From Burkholderia sp. (GTDB lineage: Bacteria > Pseudomonadota > Gammaproteobacteria > Burkholderiales > Burkholderiaceae): a stretch of DNA of 64,000 bases. Position numbers and translations under genes: made by a program. Positions 35,177 through 42,993 of the stretch are shown here, one piece after another (the first letter of the stretch is position 1; each line of letters begins with the position of its first letter). The notes under the pieces were generated by a model. That model was not told the DNA's origin and searched no databases. It was given only the letters and a program-made list of their open reading frames with translations. The stretch spans positions 62,001-126,000 of the forward strand of contig JAIRVP010000052.1 in assembly GCA_031253835.1 (NCBI GenBank), read 5' to 3'.

Positions 35177-36319
35177 ATGTCAAAGCAAAACAAGAAAATC
35201 CTGCTCCTGAGCGTCAGCGCCGGCGCCGGGCATACCCGAGCGGCCGAAGCGATTCGCGCCTTCGCCGACCACCATCCGGCCGGCGTCGACGCCACGCACC
35301 TGGACGTGATGGACTTCGTGTCCACCGGCTTCCGCAAGCTGTACACCGATCTCTACATCAAGCTCGTCAGCAGCCAGCCGGCGCTGTGGGGCTACCTGTA
35401 CCAGAAGACCGACGAGGCCGATCCGGCCGCCGCATCGCAGAAGATCCGGCGCGCGATCGAGCGGCTCAACTGCCGCCAGCTGCTCGCGGAGATCGAGCGG
35501 CAGCGCCCGGACGCGATCATCTGCACGCATTTCCTGCCGGCCGAACTGCTGTCGCGCGAGATCCACAAGGCGCGCATCGACACGCCGGTGTGGGTGCAGG
35601 TCACCGATTTCGACCTGCACAGCATGTGGGTCGTGCCGCACATGCGCGGCTACTTCGCGGCCAACGACGAGATCGCGTGGCGCATGCATGCGCGCGGCAT
35701 GGCGCCGGAGACGGTGCACGTGAGCGGCATCCCGATCATGCCGGCGTTCGGCCAGCCGCTCGATCGCGCGGCCTGCGCGGCCGAGTTCGGCCTCGATCCC
35801 GCGCGCCGGACGTTCCTGATGATGTCCGGCGGCGCCGGCCTCGGCGGGCTCGACGTGCTGGCCGCGCGCCTGCTCGAGATGGACGCCGATTTCCAGCTGA
35901 TCGCGCTGGCCGGCAAGAACCAGGCGATGCTCGCGTCGCTGCAGGCGCTCGCCGCGCAGCATCCGGGCCGGCTCTTTCCGCAGGGCTTCACGCAGCAGGT
36001 CGAACGCCTGATGGCATGCGCCGACCTCGTGATCACGAAGCCGGGCGGCCTGACGACGTCCGAATGCCTCGCGATGCAGTTGCCGATGATCGTCAATTCG
36101 CCGATCCCCGGCCAGGAAGAGCGCAACGCGGATTTCCTGCTCGAACAGGGCGTCGCGCTGAAGGCCATCGACGACGACGCGCTCGTCTACCGGATCCGCG
36201 CGCTGCTGCAGACGCCGGAGCGCCTCGCCGACATGCGCCGCCGCCTGGCACCGCTCGGGCGGCCGCTGGCCGGTCGTTTCGTGCTCGACCGTGTACTGGG
36301 CCTGGAGCCGGCCGCATGA
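35177..36319 (+). CDS. MGDG-synthase-like diacylglycerol glycosyltransferase
   Basis: A 380-aa GT28-type enzyme. The N-terminal MGDG_synth domain has the lipid-binding motif LSVSAGAGHTRAAEAI, and the C-terminal GT-B half has MMSGGAGLGGLD and the nucleotide-sugar site ITKPGGLTTSECLAMQLPMIV. The family glycosylates diacylglycerol (galactose or glucose from UDP-sugar) at the inner membrane; bacterial relatives make glycolipids that can replace phospholipids under phosphate limitation. It is the first gene of a three-gene operon, its stop overlapping the next ATG by four bases. Confidence 0.87.
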   Translation: MSKQNKKILLLSVSAGAGHTRAAEAIRAFADHHPAGVDATHLDVMDFVSTGFRKLYTDLYIKLVSSQPALWGYLYQKTDEADPAAASQKIRRAIERLNCRQLLAEIERQRPDAIICTHFLPAELLSREIHKARIDTPVWVQVTDFDLHSMWVVPHMRGYFAANDEIAWRMHARGMAPETVHVSGIPIMPAFGQPLDRAACAAEFGLDPARRTFLMMSGGAGLGGLDVLAARLLEMDADFQLIALAGKNQAMLASLQALAAQHPGRLFPQGFTQQVERLMACADLVITKPGGLTTSECLAMQLPMIVNSPIPGQEERNADFLLEQGVALKAIDDDALVYRIRALLQTPERLADMRRRLAPLGRPLAGRFVLDRVLGLEPAA

Positions 36320-36810
36320 GCGTTGCGCGTTTCATTCCGACGCGCCATACGCTGTTCGTCGTCGCCTGGGTGATGCTGCTCGCGTACTTCTTCGCGAACG
36401 TCGAGATCCAGATCGAAGGCAGCGCGGGCTGGGCCGCGAACCTGCCGACCTGGCGCATCGAGCATCACTGGCTGCTCGACCTCTTCTGGGGCGGGCGGCC
36501 GATGACCGGCTACCACGCATGGGTGTTCCCGTTCGTCGCGCTGTTCTTCCACCTGCCGCCGATCTTCAACGGGCGGTGGTCGTGGCGCATCGAAGCGCGG
36601 ATCATCGCGTGCATCATGGTGTTCTGGCTGACCGAGGATTTCCTGTGGTTCGTGCTGAATCCGGCCTACGGCCTGGCGCGCTTCAATCCGGCCAGCGTGC
36701 CGTGGCACATCCACTGGCTGGGTGTGGCGCCGACCGACTACTGGACCATGGGCGCGGCCGCGATCGTGCTGTTCATCCTGTCCCGCGAGCGCAAGCGCGC
36801 CTTCTATTGA
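36316..36810 (+). CDS. Four-helix inner-membrane protein of unknown function
   Basis: A 164-aa membrane protein. Predicted segments are at about residues 8-27 (LFVVAWVMLLAYFFANVEI), 67-84, 94-114 (IIACIMVFWLTEDFLWFVL) and 138-155. The loops are rich in Trp, His and Pro (PTWRIEHHWLL; PWHIHWLGVAP). It is translationally coupled to the glycosyltransferase (ATGA overlap) and six bases before the phosphatase. The context suggests a part in glycolipid synthesis or transport, but no family is recognised. Confidence 0.75.
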   Translation: MSVARFIPTRHTLFVVAWVMLLAYFFANVEIQIEGSAGWAANLPTWRIEHHWLLDLFWGGRPMTGYHAWVFPFVALFFHLPPIFNGRWSWRIEARIIACIMVFWLTEDFLWFVLNPAYGLARFNPASVPWHIHWLGVAPTDYWTMGAAAIVLFILSRERKRAFY

Positions 36811-36816
36811 ACCGTC

Positions 36817-37401
36817 ATGAAAATTGCCTTCATTGCCGCGCTTGCCGTCACGCTCGCCGGGCTCGCGCAGCCGGCCGGTGCCGACCCGGCCTCCGAGGTG
36901 CCGGCCCGGCCGATCAAGTGGGCGCAGAGCGTGGTCGATGCGCACGTGAACAACCTGCATCGCATCACGCCGACGCTATACCGCAGCGCGCAGCTGTCGC
37001 GCGCGGACGTGCCTGAACTGCAGAAGCTCGGTATCCGCAAGGTCATCAGCTTCCGTTCGTTTCATGCGGACGACACGATCCTGGCCGGCACGCAGATCAA
37101 GATGCAGCGCATCCGGATCAACACGTGGGACATCCGCGACGAAGACATGGTCACCGCGCTGAAGGCGCTGCGCACGGCCGACCAGGACGGCCCGGTGCTG
37201 ATCCACTGCCAGCACGGTGCCGATCGCACGGGCCTCGTGTCCGCGCTGTACCGGATGGTGTACCAGGGCTGGACGCGCGAGCAGGCGCTCGACGAGCTGC
37301 AGCACGGCGGCTACGGGTTCCATCCGATCTGGCAGAACATCACGAACTACCTGAAGCACGTCGACGTCGAGCGTTTGCGGCAGGAAGTGAACAGCGGCTG
37401 A
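36817..37401 (+). CDS. Exported dual-specificity/tyrosine-type phosphatase
   Basis: A 194-aa phosphatase with a Sec signal (FIAALAVTLAGLAQPAGA). The catalytic P-loop is HCQHGADRTG (Cys131, Arg137), fitting the CX5R class. The general acid may be the Asp in WDIRDED. The location is periplasmic or membrane-facing. Relatives act on phospho-tyrosine, phosphoinositides or lipid phosphates; beside a diacylglycerol glycosyltransferase, a lipid phosphate such as phosphatidate or phosphatidylglycerol phosphate is a plausible substrate, by inference only. It ends the operon just before a strong hairpin. Confidence 0.85.
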   Translation: MKIAFIAALAVTLAGLAQPAGADPASEVPARPIKWAQSVVDAHVNNLHRITPTLYRSAQLSRADVPELQKLGIRKVISFRSFHADDTILAGTQIKMQRIRINTWDIRDEDMVTALKALRTADQDGPVLIHCQHGADRTGLVSALYRMVYQGWTREQALDELQHGGYGFHPIWQNITNYLKHVDVERLRQEVNSG

Positions 37402-37413
37402 CGCAGCAATGCA

Positions 37414-37446
37414 AAACGCCGCCGGCCTTTGCGGCCGGCGGCGTTT
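37414..37446. terminator. Strong bidirectional hairpin between phosphatase and betA
   Basis: AAACGCCGCCGGCC and GGCCGGCGGCGTTT form a perfect 14-bp stem around a five-base loop. The A and T ends of the stem give short U-tracts on both strands, so it can serve the plus-strand operon and the convergent bet operon. Confidence 0.85.
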
Positions 37447-37488
37447 CGTCAGGACACCGTCGAAGTACGGGCGTTGCGCCCGTTTTCG

Positions 37489-39189
37489 TCAGACCGTCTC
37501 GGGCTGCCGCACGGCCTTCGCGATATTGCGCGCCAGTGCGCCGTTCGCGACGAAGTACGGCACGTCGACGCGCGCGAGCGGCTGGCGGCCGCGGATCTTG
37601 TCGGCGATCTTCTCGGCGATCATGATCGTCGGCGCGTTCAGGTTGCCGGTCGTGATGATCGGCATGATCGACGCATCGACGACGCGCAGGCCCTCGAGCC
37701 CGTGCACGCGGCCTTCTTCATCGACCACCGCCATGTCGTCGTAACCCATCTTGCACGAGCACGACGGATGGAACGCGGTTTCCGCGCGAGCGCGCACGAA
37801 CGCGTCGAGTTCCTTGTCGCTCTTGCAGTCGGCGCCCGGGTTCAGCTCGCGGCCGCGATAGCGGTCGAGCGCGGGCTGCCGCATGATCTCGCGCGTCGCG
37901 CGGATCGCGTCGCGGAACTCGCGCCAGTCGAGCGCTTCGGCCATGTAGTTGAACAGGATGCTCGGATGGTCGTTCGGGTCGCGCGAGCGCAGCTTCACGC
38001 GGCCGCGGCTCGGCGAGCGCATCGAGCCGACGTGCGCCTGGAAGCCGTGCATCTCGATCGCGTTCGAGCCGTTGTAGTTGATCGCCACCGGCAGGAAGTG
38101 ATACTGGATGTTCGGCCACGGATCGTCGTCGCGCGTGCGGATGAAGCCGCCTGCTTCGAAGTGGTTGCTCGCGCCGAGGCCCGTGCCGTTCAGCATCCAT
38201 TCGAGGCCGATCTTCGGCTGGTTCCACCACTTGAGCGCCGGGTACAGCGAGACGGGCTCCTTGCACTCGTACTGGATGTACATCTCCAGGTGGTCCTGCA
38301 GGTTCTGGCCGACGCCGGGCAGGTCGAGCACGACGGGAATGTCGAGCGCCTTCAGCCATGCGCCGGGGCCGACGCCCGAGCGCTGCAGCAGCTGCGGCGA
38401 CGCGATCGCGCCGCTGCACACGAGCACTTCGCGGCGCGCATGCGCGGTCGCGCGCTCGCTGCCGCGCAGGTAGGTGACGCCCGACGCGCGCTTGCCGTCG
38501 AACAGGATGCGGTCGGCGAGCGCGTGCGTGACGATCTCGAGGTTCGGCCGCACCTTCGCCTGGTCGAGGTAGCCGCGCGCGGTGCTCGCGCGGCGGCCCT
38601 TCGGCGTGACGGTGCGGTCCATCGGGCCGAAGCCTTCCTGCTGGTAACCGTTCAGGTCGTCGGTGCGCGGATAGCCGGCCTGCACGCCCGCATCGACCAT
38701 CGCCTCGAACAGCGGGTTCACGCCCGGCTTGCTGGTCGTGACCGACACGGGGCCGTTGCCGCCGTGATAGTCGTTCGGGCCGACGTCGCGCGTCTCGGCT
38801 TTCTTGAAGTACGGCAGGCAGTCGAGATACGTCCAGTTCTCGAGGCCCTTGTGCGTCGACCAGTTGTCGTAGTCGAGCGCGTTGCCGCGGATGTAGCACA
38901 TCCCGTTAATCAGCGACGAGCCGCCGAGCCCCTTGCCGCGGCCGCATTCCATCCGGCGGTTGTCCATGTGCGGCTCGGGGTCGGTCTCGTACGCCCAGTT
39001 GTAGCGGCGGCCCTGCAGCGGGTAGGCGAGGGCGGCCGGCATCTGCGTGCGGAAGTCGAAGCGGTAGTCGGGGCCACCGGCTTCGAGCAGCAGCACCGTG
39101 ACGTCCGGATCTTCCGTCAGGCGCGTTGCGAGCACGTTGCCCGCGGAGCCTGCGCCGCAGATGATGTAGTCGTATTCGCGTGTCGTCAT
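37489..39189 (-). CDS. betA: Choline dehydrogenase
   Basis: A 566-aa GMC oxidoreductase that oxidises choline to betaine aldehyde (and on to betaine) at the inner membrane, passing electrons to the respiratory chain. The FAD motif is CGAGSAGNVLATRL, GMC signature 1 is GRGKGLGGSSLINGM, and signature 2 is GAIASPQLLQRSGVGP. The conserved His is in AFHPSCSCKMG and an Asn in GNLNAPTIMIAEK. Length and motifs fit BetA. It is last in the betI-betB-betA operon on the minus strand, 25 bp after betB. The ATG at 39189 (MTTREYDYIICG) is family-typical. Confidence 0.95.
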   Translation of the reverse strand: MTTREYDYIICGAGSAGNVLATRLTEDPDVTVLLLEAGGPDYRFDFRTQMPAALAYPLQGRRYNWAYETDPEPHMDNRRMECGRGKGLGGSSLINGMCYIRGNALDYDNWSTHKGLENWTYLDCLPYFKKAETRDVGPNDYHGGNGPVSVTTSKPGVNPLFEAMVDAGVQAGYPRTDDLNGYQQEGFGPMDRTVTPKGRRASTARGYLDQAKVRPNLEIVTHALADRILFDGKRASGVTYLRGSERATAHARREVLVCSGAIASPQLLQRSGVGPGAWLKALDIPVVLDLPGVGQNLQDHLEMYIQYECKEPVSLYPALKWWNQPKIGLEWMLNGTGLGASNHFEAGGFIRTRDDDPWPNIQYHFLPVAINYNGSNAIEMHGFQAHVGSMRSPSRGRVKLRSRDPNDHPSILFNYMAEALDWREFRDAIRATREIMRQPALDRYRGRELNPGADCKSDKELDAFVRARAETAFHPSCSCKMGYDDMAVVDEEGRVHGLEGLRVVDASIMPIITTGNLNAPTIMIAEKIADKIRGRQPLARVDVPYFVANGALARNIAKAVRQPETV

Positions 39190-39214
39190 GACGGTCAGTC
39201 TCCTTTCGTGATCC

Positions 39215-40684
39215 TTAAAACACCGGGTTGTAGCGGCCGAGCTCGACCTGCACCGACTTGATTCGAGTGTAGTGCTCGAGCGTCGTGATGCCGTTCTCGC
39301 GTCCGACACCGGATTGCTTGTATCCGCCAACCGGCATCTCGGCCGGCGATTCGCCCCACGTGTTGATCCAGCAGATGCCGGCTTCGAGGCGGTGGATCGT
39401 GCGGTGCGCGCGCGACAGGTTTTCGGTCACGACGCCGGCCGCGAGGCCGTAGTGCGTGTCGTTCGCGCGGGCGATCACTTCGTCCTCCGATTCGAAATCG
39501 AGGATGCTCATCACCGGCCCGAAGATTTCCTCGCGGACGATCTTCATGTCGTCGCGGCAATCGCCGAACACGGTGGGCGCGACGTACTGGCCGCTGCCGA
39601 AGTGGCCGTCGGTCAGGCGCGAGCCGCCCGCGAGCAGCTTCGCGCCCTCGGCCTTGCCGCTGTCGATGAAGCCGAGCACCTTGTCGAGCTGCGCGGCCGA
39701 CACGAGCGGGCCGAAGTTGGTGTCGGCATCGGTCGGCTTGCCGACGCGGATGCGCTTCACGCGTTCGAGCACCTTTTGCGTGAACGCGTCCTTGACCGAA
39801 CGGTGCACGAACACGCGCGTGCCGTTCGTGCAGACCTGGCCCGAGCTGAAGAAGTTGGCGGTCACCGCGATGTCGGCCGCACGGTCGAGATCGGCATCGT
39901 CGAACACGATCAGCGGCGACTTGCCGCCGAGTTCCATCGTCACTTCCTTCAGCGACGACGCGCCGGCCAGCGACATCACCTTCTTGCCCGTCTCGACGCC
40001 GCCCGTGAACGACACCTTCGCGATGTCCGGGTGGCCCGTCAGCAGCGCGCCGACCGAGCCGTCGCCCTGCACGACGTTGAACACGCCGGCCGGCACGCCG
40101 GCTTCCGTATAGATTTCCGCGAGCTTCAGCGCGGTCAGCGGCGTGACTTCGCTCGGCTTGAACACCATCGCGTTGCCGGCCGCGAGCGCGGGCGCCGTCT
40201 TCCAGCAGGCGATCTGGATCGGGTAGTTCCACGCGCCGATGCCCGCGCACACGCCGAGCGGCTCGCGGCGCGTGTAGACGAACGACTCGGCGCGCAGCGG
40301 CACCTGCAGCCCTTCGATCGCGGTCGCGAGGCCCGCGTAGTACTCGATCACGTCCGCGCCGGTGACGATGTCGACCGCGAGCGTCTCGCCGATCGGCTTG
40401 CCGGTGTCGCGCGTTTCGAGCGCCGCGAGTTCGTCGTTGCGTTCGCGCAGCAGGTCGACCGCGCGGCGCAGGATGCGCGAGCGCTGCATCGCGGTCATCG
40501 CGGCCCATTCGCGCTGGCCTTCCTGCGCGGACGCCACGGCGCGGTCGCCGTCGGCCGCGCTCGCCTGCTGCACCTGTGCGAGCAGTTCGCCGGTGGCGGG
40601 ATCGAAGGTGTCGAAAGTCTTGCCGCTCGTGGCGTCGACGTAACCGCCGCCGATGTAGAGGCGCTGCAAACCGAATACGGACAT
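39215..40684 (-). CDS. betB: Betaine-aldehyde dehydrogenase
   Basis: A 489-aa NAD(P)+-dependent aldehyde dehydrogenase converting betaine aldehyde to glycine betaine. The catalytic Cys is in FSSGQVCTNGTR and the general-base Glu in VTMELGGKSP; the coenzyme loop is FTGGVETGK and the C-terminal segment GGYKQSGVGRENG. The GAWNYPIQIACWK motif is typical of betaine aldehyde dehydrogenases. It sits between betI (32 bp upstream) and betA, the usual bet order. Confidence 0.96.
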   Translation of the reverse strand: MSVFGLQRLYIGGGYVDATSGKTFDTFDPATGELLAQVQQASAADGDRAVASAQEGQREWAAMTAMQRSRILRRAVDLLRERNDELAALETRDTGKPIGETLAVDIVTGADVIEYYAGLATAIEGLQVPLRAESFVYTRREPLGVCAGIGAWNYPIQIACWKTAPALAAGNAMVFKPSEVTPLTALKLAEIYTEAGVPAGVFNVVQGDGSVGALLTGHPDIAKVSFTGGVETGKKVMSLAGASSLKEVTMELGGKSPLIVFDDADLDRAADIAVTANFFSSGQVCTNGTRVFVHRSVKDAFTQKVLERVKRIRVGKPTDADTNFGPLVSAAQLDKVLGFIDSGKAEGAKLLAGGSRLTDGHFGSGQYVAPTVFGDCRDDMKIVREEIFGPVMSILDFESEDEVIARANDTHYGLAAGVVTENLSRAHRTIHRLEAGICWINTWGESPAEMPVGGYKQSGVGRENGITTLEHYTRIKSVQVELGRYNPVF

Positions 40685-40716
40685 GAGGATCTCCTTGAGG
40701 GCGACTGCGTGCCGTG

Positions 40717-41301
40717 TCAGGCGGACGCGAGCAGCAGGTCGATGTAATCGTGGGCGAGCTTCAATGCAGCCCGGGTGTCGATCGGGCCGCCGGCGAGGGC
40801 GCCGCGCAGCCACAGGCCGTCGATCAGCGCGGCGAGGCCGCCGGCGGCTTCGCGCGCTTTCGTGCGCGGCAACGCCTTCGCGAATTCGGCGCACAGGTTC
40901 GAATGGAGGCGCCGCGTGTTGACGTGCTGCAGGCGCTTGAGCATCGGGTCGTGCATGCTCTGCGACCAGAACGCGAGCCAGGTCTTCATCACGGGCGCGC
41001 TGACCTGCGTGTCGTCGAAGTTCGCGGCGGCGATCGCGCGCAGCCGCGAACGCGGATCCTTGCGCGCGGCCGTGCGGCGGCGCGTGGTGGCCGACCACAG
41101 GTCGCGCAGCACGTGCCGCATCGTCGCTTCGAGCAGGCCGTCCTTGTCGCCGAAGTAGTGGCTGACGATGCCCGTCGAGATGTTCGCGCGTTGCGCGACC
41201 GAGGCGAGCGTCGTGCCGGGCAGGCCCGCTTCGTCGATCGAGCGCAGCGTGGCATCGATCAACTGTGCGCGGCGAATCTCCCGCATTCCGACTTTCGGCA
41301 T
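40717..41301 (-). CDS. betI: TetR-family repressor of choline genes
   Basis: A 194-aa TetR-family protein. Its HTH (TTLASVAQRANISTGIVSHYF) at about residues 30-50 and its C-terminal ligand domain match BetI, which represses bet genes until choline is present. It is the first gene of the bet operon. A 14-bp inverted repeat 58 bp upstream of the start is the likely operator. Confidence 0.93.
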   Translation of the reverse strand: MPKVGMREIRRAQLIDATLRSIDEAGLPGTTLASVAQRANISTGIVSHYFGDKDGLLEATMRHVLRDLWSATTRRRTAARKDPRSRLRAIAAANFDDTQVSAPVMKTWLAFWSQSMHDPMLKRLQHVNTRRLHSNLCAEFAKALPRTKAREAAGGLAALIDGLWLRGALAGGPIDTRAALKLAHDYIDLLLASA

Positions 41302-41359
41302 CGCGACTCCCTTCGCCCGGACGGGCCGTCCATGGAAGTCGAGAGCTTAGCGGTTTTTT

Positions 41360-41373
41360 ATTGATCGTTCAAT
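41360..41373. promoter_or_regulatory. Candidate BetI operator
   Basis: ATTGATCGTTCAAT contains the perfect arms ATTGA/TCAAT around a four-base spacer. On the minus strand it reads ATTGAACGATCAAT, in the style of BetI sites, and lies 59-72 bases before the betI start codon within a T/A-rich promoter patch. Confidence 0.65.
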
Positions 41374-41492
41374 CAACAAAAAAGCGGGGTCTGACGACGA
41401 AACGGTGTTCGACGGCGGGTGTCCGGATGCGTCCGCGGTCATGTGCGGGTGCGGAAAAACGAATCGAAAGAAGGTTAATTAAATTGGAATCT

Positions 41493-41653
41493 GTTTAAAA
41501 CGGTTTCCGAAAAAATGACGCAATGCGGGGGAAAGTTTCCACTCCTGTCGTCATTGCAAAACGAAAGAGTGTCGAGAACTGCAAGATTATTCGCGATGTG
41601 AAATTGTCAATTCGGATCGTGAAGATGTGCAGCATTCGGAAAACCGTTTAAAT
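41493..41653. repeat. Imperfect inverted repeat bounding a 161-bp AT-rich segment
   Basis: The left end GTTTAAAACGGTTTCCGAA, read on the other strand, is TTCGGAAACCGTTTTAAAC; the right end is TTCGGAAAACCGTTTAAAT. They match except for two one-base shifts in A/T runs and the last base. The spacer is 123 bp. It could be a MITE-like remnant, a recombination-derived switch or paired protein sites. Confidence 0.5.
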
Positions 41654-41725
41654 CAGGCGATTGAAATTCTGTATATTATTGAAATTACTGAGAAATATAG
41701 GATTTTTAAACACTGGGGCAGATTG

Positions 41726-41743
41726 CTCGCAAACGATTGCGAG
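41726..41743. promoter_or_regulatory. Perfect 18-bp dyad upstream of rhlA
   Basis: CTCGCAA-ACGA-TTGCGAG is a perfect 7+7 inverted repeat, 281 bp before the rhlA ATG. Size and symmetry suit a dimeric regulator. It does not match the CTG-N10-CAG pattern of LuxR-type boxes. Confidence 0.45.
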
Positions 41744-42023
41744 TGGCTTTCACCGGAATCCGCATACCATATAAATTGATAAAAAAATTTGAACCATGGG
41801 CATTTCCCGGCAGAGTAGAGGAGATCCTTGGAATGACTTGAGTAAGTAATATCGACCGTATTAGTATGGCGCCGCACCACGAGGAATGAATGGGCACCGC
41901 CGGCATTTGCCGCGGTGCGTCGGCAATGGGCGCGACGACGGACCGCGCACGGGTCCGTCACCTGCCATTGCGCACCTGCAGCATGCCGCGACGTCGAGAC
42001 GCCGCATTCACCGGAGAACGACG

Positions 42024-42926
42024 ATGCCGACCGAGAAACACGTGGTTCCGCTACCGAATGGTCTGAAGGTCTACGTCGAACGGAACGTGTTCGACCCGGC
42101 GTTCGACACCGCGATGCTCGTCAACGGCGCGCTCGCGACGACCGCGTCGTTCGGGCAGACCGTCCAGTACCTCGGCGAGCGGATGAACACGATCTGCTTC
42201 GACCTGCCGTATGCGGGCCAGTCGCGTCAGCACAACCCGGGCTGCTACATCCTGACCAAGGACGACGAAGCCGCGATCCTCCAGTACCTGGTCGAGCATT
42301 TCGCGCCGGCGTTCCTCGTGTCGGTGTCGTGGGGCGGCGTCGCATCGCTGTTCGCGCTCGCGCGCGGCTGCCCGAGCGTGCGGCGCGCGGCGATCTGCTC
42401 GTTCTCGCCGTTCCTGAACGACGCGATGGTCGACTACGTGACGCGGGCCCGCGACCACATCGCGGCCGGCGAGAACCTGAAGGCCGCGCAGCTGCTGAAC
42501 GACACCGTCGGCCGCTACCTGCCGCGGATCATGAAGCTGTACAACTACCGGTATCTCACGCGGCTGCCGCGCGACGAGCAGGACCAGGTCGCGTTCCACG
42601 TCGACCAGATCCTGTCGCTGCAGCCCGAGCGCTACTTCAGCGAGTTCTCGAACATCGGCTGCGAGCTGCTGTTCCTGAACGGCGAGCGCGACGAATACAC
42701 GACGCCGGCCGACGTGCGCCAGCTCGGCGCGCACGTATCGCGCGCGCGGTTCGCGACGGTGCCGGACGCCGGCCATTTCCTCGACATCGAAGGCCGCGCG
42801 CAGCGCGACTACACGCGTACCGCGCTGCTCGACTTCTTCTGCGGCCAGGCGCCCGTCGCGGCCGGCATGGCACGCGCGGCCGCGCATGCGTGCGTGTCCG
42901 CGCCGATGCACGCGCTGTCGTCGTGA
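42024..42926 (+). CDS. rhlA: RhlA: HAA synthase (rhamnolipid lipid-moiety synthesis)
   Basis: A 300-aa alpha/beta-hydrolase-fold enzyme that joins two 3-hydroxyacyl chains from ACP or CoA into 3-(3-hydroxyalkanoyloxy)alkanoate. It resembles P. aeruginosa RhlA throughout: MLVNGALATTASFGQT, FDLPYAGQSRQHNPG, SVSWGG with Ser at residue 102 (the catalytic position in RhlA), GERDEYTT (Asp) and DAGHFLDIE (His). In Burkholderia the product usually carries longer (C14) chains. It is the first gene of a seven-gene operon. The ATG at 42024 is chosen; GGAG lies about eight bases upstream. Confidence 0.95.
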   Translation: MPTEKHVVPLPNGLKVYVERNVFDPAFDTAMLVNGALATTASFGQTVQYLGERMNTICFDLPYAGQSRQHNPGCYILTKDDEAAILQYLVEHFAPAFLVSVSWGGVASLFALARGCPSVRRAAICSFSPFLNDAMVDYVTRARDHIAAGENLKAAQLLNDTVGRYLPRIMKLYNYRYLTRLPRDEQDQVAFHVDQILSLQPERYFSEFSNIGCELLFLNGERDEYTTPADVRQLGAHVSRARFATVPDAGHFLDIEGRAQRDYTRTALLDFFCGQAPVAAGMARAAAHACVSAPMHALSS

Positions 42927-42993
42927 CGCCGACCGTCGTGCAGCGGGACCGTCCCGTGCATCCGAATTCCCATCCCAACGAGGCAGGCCAGCC

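Larger units (their letters stand above)
41382..42023 (+). promoter_or_regulatory. AT-rich control region upstream of rhlA
   Basis: No gene is supported in these 642 bases. Composition drops sharply: only 16 of 60 bases in 41641-41700 are G or C, the lowest I noticed in the window. It contains an imperfect inverted repeat (41493-41511 with 41635-41653), a perfect 7-bp dyad at 41726-41743, and GGAAAGTTTCC at 41530-41540. GC content returns to normal near 41870. It is the probable promoter and regulator-binding region of the rhamnolipid operon and may be a target of H-NS-like silencing. No convincing lux-type box was found. Confidence 0.6.

Noticed and set aside
41653..41961. Minus-strand 102-codon frame in the AT-rich rhlA leader
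   Set aside because: No ribosome site, no domain and atypical composition; the region is better explained as regulatory.
41382..42023. Lux-type box for quorum-sensing control of rhlA
   Set aside because: I looked for CTG-N10-CAG-like palindromes and CepR-like sequences and found none convincing; the 18-bp dyad does not fit.
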